Assembly: GCA_021904315.1 (NCBI GenBank)
Contig: CM038918.1
Span: forward strand, 16,755,349 to 16,819,348
Source: Sphagnum magellanicum
Taxonomy: Eukaryota; Streptophyta; Sphagnopsida; Sphagnales; Sphagnaceae
DNA: 64,000 nt
Direction: 5' to 3'
Shown: piece after piece, positions 12,064-24,654 of the stretch
Layout: every line of letters begins with the position of its first letter
Numbering within the stretch: the first letter of the stretch is position 1
Made by a program: the position numbers and the translations under genes
Notes under the pieces: model-generated
Told to the model about the DNA's origin: nothing
The model's input: only the letters and a program-made list of their open reading frames with translations
The model's database searches: none

Positions 12064-13254
12064 GCTCTATGTAAAACATGTGACAAAAGATTCTAAGAAT
12101 GCTAGCATGCCCAACTTGTGTGGGATTAAATTGAAGAAATCATAACATGTTCAATATATGGAATCAAATTAAGGTGGGCAACTACCATTGTAATGAAAAG
12201 ACAAGGGCATCAAAATGTTCCTTTCACACCAATGAGTTCATATCCATGAGACATAATTTAAACCAAACTTTACACATAATTGCATATGTCCAATTAACAT
12301 TTATTCTAAACTTTGTAAAAGTCTATGGGGTATACAGGTCTATGGGGGTCAAAACACTTTTATCTTTCTTTCATGATCCTCAACTAACATTTTTTGGCAA
12401 AATAGAGTACCTAGACACCCACACCCAATAGCATAGATGAAAAAAAAATCTTGAAATGAAATGAAGACAAAACACCTTTCAGTGATGATGTTGATAATCA
12501 AACTAAAAATATGGTAGGGAGCAACATGGAAGATATGCAATCCTCAAGAAGTTTTACAAATGTAGCCTATCTTCCCCTATTGGAGTCCTTAATGAAAACC
12601 CATAGATAATAGATGCACTAAGCACATTTGGAAGTTCCAATAAAATTGGGTACTTTTTGCCAAAACATAACCCGTGTCACTCAAGGCAACATCCCATCTG
12701 TTTGCCAAATTCTATTGTTTTCGAAATCTCTAGTGATCTTCATCATCCCCCCAATCACAAACCCAAAATCTTGGTTCTAGGTTGCATTTATCTAAGAGAT
12801 ACATGGCACAACGAAAACAACTTTTCCTCCTTCAGAAAAATTACAATTTACACCTTCAAGCATTCATCCTTCCAATGTCACTAGGGATCAAAAATTGCAA
12901 TTAGTTGACTACCCAAACACACCAAACAACAAGAAAAAAATTGAATACTTAGTTGCCAAAGTTTTAGAAATCCTTCGATACTTGAACTTCAGCCTCGTCT
13001 TGTTCTTGATTGATGTCCAACAATGAAGATTTGCATAATAGCGCCACCCCACACAAAGCTTACCCACAAAAGAAACCACGAACAAACCGAACAAACCGAA
13101 CACTGTTGATTATAAAAACTCCAAAAAGCTCATAACTTGCAAAAGAACAAAACAACACAAAAACAAAAAATCCACTCCTTCCAGTAGTCACCATCAACTC
13201 AAACTTTTGTCGTCTTCTGCTTTCGATAGTTAATGTGACACATCATCCAATTAG
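12064..13254. other. Intergenic, no feature recognised
   Basis: AT-rich sequence. Short ORFs have no domain. Nothing else is supported. Confidence 0.5.
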
Positions 13255-13735
13255 GTTATCATCCCAGAAATTTCATCACCCTCGCTTCATTGGAAACATT
13301 GTGTCTTTGCTACTAAGACCCTTCGATGGTTCCAAAAGGTACATGAAATCTGGTCTTTGCTTAGGGGAATTATTCTCTCAACGGTGTAGATTGAGTGGAA
13401 TGACATTGTTTTCAACAAGGATAGGTGACATAGCCCTGAAAGACAGAAAATTGTTAGGGAATCCTTGATCAACTATGGCAAGGAGGTCTGGGACAGGTGC
13501 TTGAAATCCATCAGACTTTCCCCATTTGACAAGAGGAAGCACCTTCAAGGTTATGATAAAAGTTGGGCTGGACATTGGGTCTGGTAGAGTTGTTAGACCC
13601 TACAATGACAGGCCTCATATGGGCTTCATTAGTTAATTTGGTTGAGGGCTTTCCGTATTTCCTTCCCTGGTGTTCACTGTGTTCCTTTGTGGCTTGCAAT
13701 GAATTTTTTCATTTGTGTCAAAATAAATAAATAAA
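13255..13735 (+). mobile_element. LINE remnant: C-terminal end of a non-LTR reverse transcriptase, plus 3' tail
   Basis: The frame through 13324 reads RWFQKVHEIWSLLRGIIL, stop, IEWNDIVFNKDR, stop, then HSPERQKIVRESL and YGKEVWDRCLKSI, ending at a TAG at 13585. The HEIWSLLRG...WIERND pattern is typical of the region after the reverse transcriptase domain in plant LINE proteins. Both internal stops (TAG, TGA) stand where the pattern suggests Trp, and one Arg of ERND has become Trp. A tail with AAATAAATAAATAAA follows near 13,720. The 5' part of the element is missing. Confidence 0.75.
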
Positions 13736-14997
13736 GCAATACTCAGCTCATAAGGGTCTTGCCAGGTCTCTACAGAACATACACTAGTCAGGTAGGGTCT
13801 CTGTCTGCTTCTCCATCAATTTCAGACTGCAAAGTTCAGTTATGAATTAACTACTCTGGGACCATTGTTGATAATGTGCCATTTCCTCAATTACTAGCCA
13901 AGACTGGTTTGAACTTTGAACCGCATGCACTGGTGGGTGCTGGGTCACCTGGTACATGAGCAATGAAGATAATATTCTGTAATTTGTACAGAGTTTGTGA
14001 TGTGCATTGAACCTAAATTGTCAGGCACACATGTACTTATTCTGTGTATCATTTCATTTGTGGTTTGAGTTTAAAACTTTGCACCATGTATCTTATGAGT
14101 GTACTTCTACAGGAAGCCCTCCAGATGTTGGATGAACTTTTGTTCACCTCTTGTGTGTTTTGTAGGAATTGTCACCAAAAGTGTGTACCCATGTTGCAGA
14201 TGGAACTAATCACCCTGTATGCCAATTTAATCGCCCATGCTGATCCACATTTGCCATGAGCTTGCACCTTTGACAAACAAGAGATGCAGCTACATAGCTA
14301 CAAAGTGCTACATCTCACATTCCAAGATTAGTTATTTATTTTAACAATCCCAGACATTGTTAATCAATTCTAAAAATCAAGACACTGTTAAATCCCAAGA
14401 CATGTGGTGGTTCTGAAGGTTGTAGAAGAATTAGGTGCCTAAGATTTCCTGATGCATTCCAGATCTTTTATAGTGGTCAGTGTGCTGCATATATTTACTT
14501 CAAAACTTTCTCAACCGAAATAATTTTCACTTTCAAACATGATTTTTGAAAGCCTTCTAGTATAGTTCCACCTATGCTAGTTGTCTAGCATAACAAGAGC
14601 AGGTTCACCCATGCTCAATGTGTGGCCCTGCACCAGTATTTCTCACATCCAAGATTTGTTTCTTTTCCTTCCCCAACCTCACCCATAAAATGAAAACTGG
14701 TACTGCAAAAGGTGGTAGACTACTACTGTAGTACCCAAATGGATAGGGCAACAAACTGCCAAATAATTAATTAAATTTCAAATCTTAACTTTGGCAGTTG
14801 GTTTTTTAATTCTGAAATTTTCAACAGGTAATGTTTATATAAAATAATAAACAGAATTATTCTGTCTTTGTGAGACAGGCTAAGTGTGTCTAGAGTATTG
14901 CATTCCTAACTTCTATAATTGGCAGGTCTAAAGTTCTCAAATCTGACAGTCTGTTTATTGTTTACAATTTTACGTCCGTTTGGGACTAGAGAGTCCA
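13736..14997. other. Intergenic with an old repeat fragment
   Basis: A CACTGGTGGGTGCTGGGTCACC motif near 13,930 recalls the tail of the repeat at 4,770-5,060. No gene or RNA is recognised. Confidence 0.45.
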
Positions 14998-15222
14998 TTA
15001 GACGAAAGGTAAATCATAGAGGACAGATTGTCCTCTCGTATTTGCCACAAATTTGGCCAGGGTGACCGTGTTCATAGTCTGCATGAGTTCAGCAAGAGCG
15101 CTCATGTGGGTGAGAGGCAGGGTCGAACAAAAGCGTTCCCTAACTTACTGTGCATTTGGACATATAAAGAGTAGGTGCTCTTCATTCTCTACCTTCCCCA
15201 AGTCGCAGGCTTGACAAAGCCT
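14998..15222 (-). mobile_element. Reverse-transcriptase C-terminal remnant (second LINE fragment)
   Basis: The minus frame from 15222 reads RLCQACDLGKVENEEHLLF then ICPNAQ, a stop (TAA), and VRERFCSTLPLTH...LMQTMNTVTLAKFV, ending at a TAA at 14998. The C-x2-C ... EEHLLF-x-CP pattern is the zinc-binding-like motif found after the RT domain of non-LTR elements. Only about 74 codons survive, with one internal stop and no upstream RT domain. The fragment is more GC-rich than its surroundings. It is on the opposite strand to the remnant at 13.3 kb and belongs to a different element. Confidence 0.7.
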
Positions 15223-15651
15223 CTTTGCAATAGTTCAAATTTTGATTTTATAATAATTATTAAAATTTCGACCAAAATTTGACAAAATAAAAAATAATTT
15301 AATTTATGCCAAAACTGTTAGTGTACTGCAGTAATAGGAACCCTCTTGGACCGACCAAACCATGTAGCCAATCAACAGCAGGTGTTAGGCCTTGATGTGC
15401 TTTTGGCTAGCCTCAACATCTCGTGTGAAAATGCTGGGCCAAAACCATTTTGCTGAGCCAAACCAGTATGTTTTGACTTTTCTTCATCCATAATATACTG
15501 TTCAGTGCACAGATGGAGTTGCTCTAAGGTGCATTGCTATGGTAAGTGACCTATACACATTTCTCTAGTGACCACCCCAAATATTTGGGTTAGGGTGTGA
15601 ATAGTGGATCTGGCTGACCCCCTATTCTGGTGGGTGCAAGTGACTAAAGAA

Positions 15652-15806
15652 GGTGGGTTGTCAAAAACCGGATTCCTGCTCACCCATTATCATCCCTGTT
15701 GCCACCTTATTTTGCCCCTCCCACCCACTAGAATAGTGGGTGAGCAAGAACGTGGGCTGTCAAAAAAATTGGATTCGTGCTTAGCCAGTGTCATGCCTGC
15801 AGCCAC
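15652..15806 (+). repeat. Two direct copies of about 55 bp
   Basis: Copies at 15652-15705 and 15751-15806 share GTGGGTTGTCAAAAA, GGATTCCTGCT and a GCCACC end. Between them, CCCACCCACTAGAATAGTGG forms a short near-palindrome. The identity of the element is unknown. Confidence 0.6.
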
Positions 15807-18269
15807 CCCAAGTGCAGTTGATTACTTAAAGTTGAGAAAGTTGCAAACACAACAACTATTTTGTCACAATTGAATGAGGTTGGAAGTTGGAATGGTGGAA
15901 GAGAGAATTTCATGAGAAGGGACCCTAATACCACATATACTTTGTTGTTTGACAGAAAGCTGGAAGGAATGAGTTGTGATATCTGAACTCATCATCCCAG
16001 GAAGCTAACAAAGTAGGTATGACACAAGGTCCATTTGGTTCATTTGCTGAGATCCATAGATCCATATGTGACTGAAGATATGTGACTTGGTACAATCAGA
16101 CCCATGACAAATTTCTCACCCATGAAGTAAGGCAAGGAGTGTGGCTTGGGTCTATAACACTTCATCACTAGAAGTAGTCTTAGGCCTTATGGTGTGAAAT
16201 AGGTGATCTTCAAGTACTTAGTAATTTAAAGGTAACTTAGAATGCTAGAACTTTTAAAGCTCTAGAAATAGTTAATAGGAGGGAAATGGTTTGATACTTC
16301 ATTTATTTCAAAGATTTGTTTTAGTTTTTTGGTATCTTATTTTATTTCCTTCTTGTTCAGTTTTTCATTTAGTTGTATTTGTAGTGTATTTTTAAAAAAA
16401 AATATTGTAAATAATGTAATGTGAAGTGCAATTGTAATCTAGAATATATTAAATTAATGAAAATATTGAGGCATCGCCCTTGTATATTTTACACATTTAT
16501 TCTTCACACTACCTTTTCTAGGGTTTTTGCAATGGGTTCCTCAAAAAAACAAATTTGATTGCTTTTGTTTGTGCTAGTTGATAACTCTCATTCCAAGTTT
16601 TGCTCCTTGTTTGTCACCTAGAAGAATGAATAGATATATAATTTATATATTTGGTTTACAACACAAGAGAAGGTTCTCATTCACAAAGTTTGCTATTTTG
16701 GTTTAGAAATCAATCCTAGGTGAAAATAACTTGCTTTGAAACTTCACCAAAATTGTGAAATAGGTAGTTCATGTTTCACATGTTGTGCTTGAATCTTTTT
16801 GGGAGTGTGTGCATGGAATTGGACATAGTTTTGAATTGGGCTTGGAGGTTCTTGAACTTGAAAAAATGTGTCAAAGTTGAAATTGGGTTTAGAAATTTGA
16901 AAAACCAAGCTAAAATGCACACCTAGAGAACCTACCAAAAAACATTTTAATGTCAAAAATGGAACTAGAAGTTCTTTTGAAAAGGAAGAACTGTCCACCA
17001 TTGGTCCAAGCTCCAAACTCAATTTCTTGTTGTTTAAAGCTTGAACTTCATCGAAACTATAACATATAACATAAATGGTCATAGTATATTGTTGCTAGTC
17101 ATTTGCCACTAGTATGAGTTTCTCCAAGCCAGAAATGTCAAAGGTTGAACACAACTTAAATATGTGCATTCCAACAACTTGACTTCTTCCACTAGACAAC
17201 ATAGATGCATACAATTTTACACCAAGTATTTAAGTTAGAAAGAAAACCTTTCAAGCAACGACCTGATAGGATCATTGCCTTTGGAATAAAGCACACTGGT
17301 AAAGTCACAACATCTTCTATTTCTAAAAGAGAACAATGGACATTGGAGCAATATAGGACTTCAAGACAACTAGCACCACTTTTGCTTGATCCTAATATTT
17401 GTACCATGTAGCAACACAAAAGTGAATACATGCAAGTGAAGTAGAAGCGGAATGTGCACCTTCTTGCACAGTAATTTCCTTCCTCTGGAACTAGCTTCAT
17501 GTACAATATCTTGGATAATTCTCATAATGAACTAGACAAGCTCCCACTAGTGCCTCTGATTCTTTGTAGAAAATCCCAAAAGAGAATTCGTGTTTGGAAA
17601 AAGACACAAGGGAATCAAAATTGTTCAGCTGAAAAATTGTGGTAGTTTTAGGATCATCTATTCAACAGCAAATTTAGATATTCTCCAACACAATGAATAT
17701 GTTCATTTTCCAAAATCATTTTCTATGTCCCCCCTACACTACCCATGTTTCTGTGAGCTTTTGACTACACTATCCATGATGTTCAACTACAATGTAGGCT
17801 ACAATTGAAGTATCAGATTCAATTGAAGAGAAACAAAGAGTAATTCACAAGATCCAATTTGACATCCAAGAAGAAGAGTGTGGACTTCAAGTTGAATGGA
17901 TTATTGGTGAATGAAGCTTGATTACACACTAGCATGTTGCAACAATTTAAGCTGAAAGTATCCTACCTAACTATGCACTTAAAATAGTAGACTATTGCTA
18001 ACAGAGAGATTATGTTAGTCAATGTCGTCGTTACTGCACTAATTAGTAGCACCGTCACCGCAGATTACTGTCTAAACACACACCGTCACCGTGCATCATT
18101 GATTGATAACAGTGACTCTTGTCACCACCATTATTTTAGTAGTTTGTTCTACCATAATCGTAACTGATTTATCGCTTTCTTTCCAATAGTTTCATCACCT
18201 GAAATCCGACTTCACAAGAACTCTTCTAGCAAGGCATAGATACCAAAGCATCTGTGAGAGAGCCAATGC
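15807..18269. other. Intergenic, no gene recognised
   Basis: The 112-residue minus ORF at 16744-17082 and the 104-residue minus ORF at 17192-17506 have no motif I know. Readings around 17,200-17,800 look like decayed coding sequence but are too weak to call. Otherwise AT-rich filler. Confidence 0.4.
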
Positions 18270-19070
18270 TTAAGCTAAGAGCAAAAGCTGTGATTCATTT
18301 GCAACATAGAAAACTGACCACTTGATCAATGAAAGCTGTGATATCCTTATCTTGAATAGTGTTTTTTCATCCATATCCTCCTGCACCATAATGACCTTGT
18401 TAAGTTTCACCTGTGTAATTTTGACACACCTTCGATGTGAAGACAGAATGTCTTGAATTTCATGTTTCAAATTTCATCATATTGGGGAAGGAATCCTTTT
18501 TTGGGTCTTCCTGGATTTAAGGGCCTTGCTGAGGGTGATACTATACATAGCATCAATTGGACTTGCTGGGATGTTGAATTCCTCAAAGAGAACTCTCCGT
18601 AACAGGGCCTTCACATTTTCTTATTCTGGATCCTTCAGTGCTCTTTTCCTCTAGCCCTTTTCAATTGATGCCTTGGGCATGGTTTCTGATGTCTGGTCAC
18701 CTTTTCTATCAGGAGGAGCAGGCACAAGTACTATGTCCTAGTACACTCTTCCACAGAAGATCAGATTGCCAGGGGCTGCCCACCACTATTCTCTAACCCC
18801 AATAGAGTTAAATCTCCTCTGCTTGATACTCCACCTCAGGTTGCATGAGCCTTGGATTTGAATCTGTATGATGAGCTCCTCCATTGTTTCAAAGAATAGC
18901 CAATATTTTGAGGCATTAGATCCTGACATGTATTTCTTCTCCTTCTCAACTTTAAAGTGTTTTGTCAAATTATCCACCTTTATCAGATAACCAGCAAAGA
19001 AAGCAGAGGAATGTGCAATCAAATGCAGAAGAAGATCCTTAAGCACTTCAATCCACAGCATACTCCTCAA
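18270..19070 (-). pseudogene. Decayed coding region of about 265 codons, one frame, family unknown
   Basis: One minus frame runs from an ATG at 19070 to a TAA at 18270-18272 with six internal stops and no frameshift. It includes YMSGSNASKYWLFFETMEEL, KALLRRVLFEEFNIPASPID and LKHEIQDILSSHRRCVKITQ. At least four stops (TAG, TAA) could come from Gln codons by a single C-to-T change. Frame kept over 800 bp with stops as the only visible damage shows a former gene or transposon ORF that decayed mainly by substitution. I do not recognise the family, and the 5' end is uncertain. Confidence 0.5.
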
Positions 19071-20044
19071 GCATGGAACTCCACAACCGCATGAAATTCA
19101 TGTGGATTCCTGTGGAATCATGCATGGAAGTCCACAACCATATGAATCTGCAGTTGCAAAAAAGTTCAGACTTTTGTAGCCCATACAAACTTTCCACAAC
19201 ATGCAGTGTGCAGGATCATGATCTGTGAGATGCAAAAAATGCACATCTCACTGCATGAAAGAAAAACCTCAACGAGCAGGCACTTGAACTTCTTATACAA
19301 AAGCTTCACAAAAGTCATCGAGAAGGGCAGAGAGATAACTAACCCTAATGCGACATGGTTTCTATGTTCTGGGCATGCCTCCCCTGAAATCCACCATTGA
19401 TGATGCCCTGCATGGGATTTCAAACGCAGCAGACATATTCTAAGACAGTTACACTGGTGAAGATACAAGTGCACATACCTTGAACAGCAACTAATGAAAG
19501 CTGAACCAGGCATAGATAAGCATGGCTGCTCTCCTTCTGGACTTAGAGCTTAGGTTCAGGGTTCATGGCTTAGGGTTTTACATTCTAACAAATACCTGAA
19601 GCATTTTGGGCTGTAGATGGCTTAATCCAGTCACTGGGCAAACCTTCACCAGCTTCCCATCAAGAGCTACAGGGAGGAAGAATTCTGTCCCTACTCTCAT
19701 ATTGCATCAGCTGCATGTTTCCGCCACAAAGAATTGCGAGAAAATCTAGCTTCATTTTTTTCTCTCCTGAAGCCACAATGCATGCAATAGAGAAGCAACA
19801 GAATTTCACCAAACTGTGACTCCACAATTTCATCATGGTGGTGATCCTTGCAATGAGAAATATATAAATTTATTTGAAAATTTTAGCATATGTATATGGT
19901 TTTGGATTAATATATGTGTGCATGGTGGATTCTGAAGCAATGCAGAATCCAGATGATCTAAGATTGAATTTCAGGAAATTCTAAACAAATATGTTTTATT
20001 TATAAGTTTTCAGTAATGGAAGAAATGTATTTGGAATACAAAAC
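19071..20044. other. Intergenic, no gene recognised
   Basis: The minus ORF of 115 residues at 19166-19513 is Cys/Leu-rich with no known domain. Short repeats of a TCCACAACC(A/G)(C/T)ATGAA-type word occur near 19,080-19,150. Nothing else is supported. Confidence 0.4.
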
Positions 20045-20290
20045 ATGAATCAAAGTTTCACCTTGGTTAGTTATCTTGTAAAATCTAGGTTGTTTATGTA
20101 CCAATAATGGGTAATTATTTGAATTATGGACATTAAGAATGTTAGTCAATTATTGAATTTTGTCATGGTTATCAATTTGGTTATCAATTACCTACAAATT
20201 GGTTATTGATTTTTTTGATAATTGATTAATAACCTAATGGATTGGTATTAAAATTTCAAAACATAATTAGCTATATGTTTTGGTTATCAT
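20045..20290 (+). repeat. Dispersed repeat, AT-rich variant of family A, copy 1
   Basis: It starts GTTTCACCTTGGTTAGTTAT then TTGTAAAATCTAGGTT, and runs through a TTGGTTATTGATTTTTT word. It aligns along its length with 23815-24040. It shares its first 50 bases with the copies at 4,770 and 20,865. Confidence 0.75.
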
Positions 20291-20864
20291 CTAAGTAGGT
20301 TATTAATTCTAAAACATTTCACATTTTTATGATAGAAAAAATTATTAATTTAAAAAATTTCAAAAATCCCTATAACTAATTATTTAACCAGTAGGATAAT
20401 TATTTAATAACTTTCCTTTATGCATAACTAACAATTATTACTCCCAAATATTGATAGCCTAATTAGGACACATTTTTAAAAAAATAAAAAAATTGCCTTT
20501 AATTTTATGAAAAAAATTAGTGATTAACCAACATTGGAACAAACCTTTGAGGTTATTGAGGTGTTTTTCAAGATACTAACCATGGTTTTCAAAAAAAAAA
20601 AACGTGGTTATGGTATATAAGCACAATTTTCAACTTGAAAAAAAAGAAAGCCATAAAATTACTAATTATTTCATGAAAACTAAGTTGGTTGTGTAATTAA
20701 AAAAATTGGTTTCTTTGATTTTGATAATTTTTAAAAAATCAAATATAACAATTCTTTAATTTTTAAATAATTAAGAAACTAGAACTGGCCTTTCTCAATA
20801 ATTCACATAACCACACAACATCAATACCTAATTGTGGTAAACCCCAACCAAAAGTTCACATAAA

Positions 20865-21160
20865 ATCTCACCTTGGTAAACTATCTTGTAAAAAATAGAT
20901 AGATCTTGTAGATACATGGATAGGTATGACAATATGTGGCTAAGTTAAGTAAGTAGATGTGTGTAAATGGTTATTACATAGGAAAGGGTTAGTGGGCTAA
21001 TAGGTAGATAATAAAAATAACAATTTAAATAATCAATGTGGTTAAGAAACAAGGCGAATCAAAGCTAATGAAAAAATGTTTCCTACCCACCCACCAACCA
21101 TCCCTCATGGTGCATTAAAAGTTGTTGGTCACTACCCACCACTAATAACTATTATGGCAA
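20865..21160 (+). repeat. Dispersed repeat family A copy
   Basis: It starts TCTCACCTTGGTAAACTATC then TTGTAAAAAATAGATAG, has GGTAGATAATAA in the middle, and ends with CACCCACCAACC and CCCTCATGGTGCATT. Same order of motifs as the copy at 4,770-5,060. Confidence 0.6.
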
Positions 21161-21840
21161 AGTCCTTTTGTTCCTAATAGCTTGTGGTGGAAACTCTAGA
21201 CATTAGTGCCAATTTTTTGATGTCCAAATGCCTAGGATTGATGGTTGAAAATTTTCTTTTGGTTGATCAACTATTAGTTGAAGGGGGAAGGGAGGTTGAT
21301 TAAAAGGTGGCAAAGTTGATTTCTATTGAAAGTGATTCATAAAGGGTGGAAAATCTTAGAGATGGGAAGATTGGTATTGTTTTGTATTCAATTGTTTTTT
21401 AATAGCGAATGTGATTCTAATCTTAGCATTTTTTATGTGTTCACAAAAGTTGAGCTCCATGCTTGGTAACACACAATTGAAATTATGATTATCTAATTTT
21501 TCATATATTTTTTGTCAGCTGTTGGCTATGTTATGCTATAAAAAGGTCACCAAATTTCACATTTCTTTCATCTTTCCACTTAGGGGAATGACATAGATAT
21601 TAAGGTAAATTAAAAACCTATCAATTTTTAATTGAAAATTATTTCAAATTAATGTTGACAAGAGTAGTTAAGAATTTTTATAAGGTTGGTGATAGATTTA
21701 ACCTTCATACATAAAAGTAATTAGAAGACAATGAATCTTTAAATGCCCTAAATTTTTACAAAAATAAACATAGTTAAAAATTCAAGAGTGAATTTTATTC
21801 TCTATTATTCATTAAAATTTGGAAAAAAATTGTCCCAATG

Positions 21841-21980
21841 AAACTAATGTCAAGTGTCAACACAAGCCAAAATATCATCTTTCAAAAATGCTAGTATAAA
21901 AATAGACCTACTATATCCTCAAGCTACTATACTCTCTAATGAATCTAAACATAATATCCTCGCCTAACAAGTCAAGGCCA
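21841..21980 (+). repeat. Dispersed repeat family D, 3' half
   Basis: It shares CAACACAAGCCAAAATATCA, TCTTTCAAAAATGCTAGTAT, AGCTACTATACTCT and AATGAATCTAAACATAATAT with the longer copies at 57,573 and 62,448. The 5' half of the repeat is missing here. Confidence 0.8.
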
Positions 21981-22082
21981 AGAAGTCTACATCGCATTAG
22001 GTATTTAGTCTACACCACACCATTTATGCTATATCTCTCTTGGCAAGTGACATTATTTCATAAATCTGAAGAAAAAACCCCT

Positions 22083-22183
22083 TTCCACCGTCCCACGTGC
22101 AATTATTCCATAACACCTTTTTGTGGTGTGGCTCCACTACACGAGAACCTTGCCTTATTGACCACTTGTTCTTTCAAGGAATG
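22083..22183 (+). repeat. Dispersed repeat family C, copy 1
   Basis: The run CCGTCCCACGTGCAATTATT, then GGTGTGGCTCCACTACACGA and GAACCTTGCCTTATTGACCA, matches 32162-32268 closely. The two copies are 10 kb apart in the same orientation, and I estimate about 85-90% identity by eye. Function unknown. Confidence 0.8.
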
Positions 22184-23814
22184 TCAAGAAGGTGAAAGCC
22201 TAAAAGTGTAAAGAAAAACAAAATCCAAGTCAAGATTGGTGAAAGGTGAAAAACAAGAAATAGGAAAAATAAGGAAGGTCAAATGTTGGGTGATAGTAAA
22301 TAGGGCTTGCAACTTGCGACCTCTTGTTTTAACTTGCTTTTCACATTCATTTTTTCACATTGATTTAAAGTTGAGGTCACAAGGTGAGAAAACAAAGAGT
22401 AGTTAGTGAGAAATGACCAAAAACATGAAAGGTAGTTTAAGAACTCAATGAAAATTTTGCAAAGGTCATAAGTTGTAAACTTGCATTATTTCATCACATA
22501 ATCAATTTGTCATAGAGGTGACAAAAAGAACAACACACAGAAAGGAGAAAAAACAACAAATAGAAAATGAAGGCTCTCTTGTAGTTGGTGAGAGGTGATA
22601 GAAAAGAGAACACAAAACCCTTAACCAAATAGTTTTGAAGTTCTCACAACCTTTCATTCTCCTTCACATCTTTGGAAAACACAAACCACGGCCATAACAA
22701 AATTTTGTATCTAACATAAAATACAAGAGGTGAGAAATCACTTGTCTTCTTTTATGTTAAAGGTTAGCCACTTTAGGAAAAATATGGTGACATATAACAA
22801 GTATGACAATGTGCAATGAATTTTTTTTCAAAGGCAATCTTTCGGTAATCCTAAAATCAAGTAAAAAGCTTTTAGAACGTGCATGATAATTTTTTGTAAC
22901 TCAAATTTTATTTTAAATCAAACTCAATCTTCATTCAATGATGGGATTAAGAGGATTGGGATGTACATTCAATGTACATCCTATATATAACATGTAGTTT
23001 TTTTCCAACCATAAGGTGGCACATTGGGTGACATGTTCCATTAACAAGGGAAAGAAAAATGGAACAATAAATTATGTCACCTTCGAGAATCTTCCCGTCT
23101 TTCATTTGACATGTTTCTTTCATTAAAATATTCAATAATAATTTTTTTTTTGGCTTACCAACACTTTAAAAACATGTTTCTGACCAAAGTGTTTAAATGA
23201 AAGTAATAATTTTCAAAACAATTAGTGGAGTCTCTTTTCTTATATCATTTTCATTTTTCACCTAAATTTTCATACAAAAATATCACCAAGAACCTCACTT
23301 TGAAATATATTTCTCATTTTTAATACTTTGTGGTGAGTATTATTTTAGTCCAAATATATCATCACATACAAAATATTCATCTTTTATTGGATATTTTTGA
23401 AGAATTAAGTTCATCAAGTTCCAAAATTTTCAAATTTTCCAAAGTTCACAATATTTTCATCAAATTTGGTGTACACAACTTGTCAAATTTATGAAATGCA
23501 GAAAATTATACTTTGTGAAAACAATTTTGGGGGACTTTAATGTGTTTTTGCCAAATTCCCTTCATTTTATTCTCTGGGTCAAATATGGTTATAAGTTCTT
23601 CAAAATGTATATATTGGGTATGAAGCAAAGCTCAAGTAGTCAAAAGGTATGAATCAAGGGCTAATGTTTGTGAATTTAACATCCATGGATGTGAAGTGTT
23701 TACACCTGAGTTGATACCCAATAAGGGTTGAAATGATTTTCGATACTTGACCCATGTTTACTATGATTTATGAGTCATGATTTCATTGTGAATGAAAATG
23801 AATCAAATTCATGT
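22184..23814. other. Intergenic, AT-rich
   Basis: Apart from homopolymers I see no gene, RNA or repeat with clear limits. Confidence 0.45.
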
Positions 23815-24040
23815 CCAGTTTCAGGTTGGTTAATTATCTTGTAAAATCTAGGTTTTTTATGTAGCAATGTTGGGTAGTTATTTGAATGATAAACAATACT
23901 AATGTTGGTCAGTTATTGAATTTTGACCTAGTTAATCAATTTAGTTATTCATTACCTATAAATTGGTTATTGATTTTTTGATAAATGGTGAATAAGCTAA
24001 TTGATTGGTATTACAATTTCAAAATTTAATAGGCTGGCCA
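23815..24040 (+). repeat. Dispersed repeat, AT-rich variant of family A, copy 2
   Basis: It aligns with 20045-20290 in the same orientation, with shared TTATCTTGTAAAATCTAGGTT and a TTGGTTATTGATTTTTT word. I estimate about 80% identity by eye. Confidence 0.75.
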
Positions 24041-24524
24041 TTGTCATCATCTTTTTCATCAACATCAACACAAGGTGTGTGTGTTTTCCTCCCCTAGAAA
24101 CTAATGTATATTCTTACCTTGGAAATTAAAACATGGGTGTGTGGAAATTAAAACTCAAAAAACAAACTAAAATCTAGATTACCCTAGAAATCAAAACCAA
24201 AAAGTTTACCAAAAACCATAACCTTTTAACTAGAAACCAAACCTAGTGTCCATGGAAATTAGAACTAGAAATGTTTTGTGAACATTTACCCTAGGTGTGA
24301 CCACAAAAAACCCAAAAGAAAAAAACTCCTACGTTAAAAATTACAATTAGAAAGCTAGCAAACATTAAATAGTAGCAATGAGTTAAGTGTAATGTTGGGC
24401 TTCACAAAATTATAGTACAATATAGTACAATGTCCAATAGGAAAAAAAAATTAGATTTAACAAATTATACCACACAATGATTAATCTTGAAGTTATTTTA
24501 GTGTTATTTTCAGAGGATAAAAAC

Positions 24525-24600
24525 CAATGCAATGGTTAAAATCCCCTCTTGCAATCTACAGGTCTAGGGTTTGAACCTTTTCATTCACAAATGAAATGGG
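24525..24600 (+). mobile_element. Possible tRNA-derived SINE head (A and B boxes)
   Basis: TGCAATGGTTA (24528-24538) resembles a pol III A box, and GGTTTGAACC (24568-24577) is close to the B-box consensus. They are about 30 bp apart, the spacing of a tRNA gene or tRNA-derived SINE. The flanking TCTAGGGTTTGAACC is common in plant SINE heads. It cannot fold as a full tRNA by inspection. No tail or target duplication was defined. Confidence 0.4.
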
Positions 24601-24654
24601 TGAAAAAAAATTGTCCTTGTGTAATTTTTTAAAGTTAGTTGCCCAAAAACAATT

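Noticed and set aside
24525-24600. A functional tRNA gene
   Set aside because: A- and B-box-like words exist, but I cannot fold acceptor and anticodon stems, so only a SINE head is proposed.
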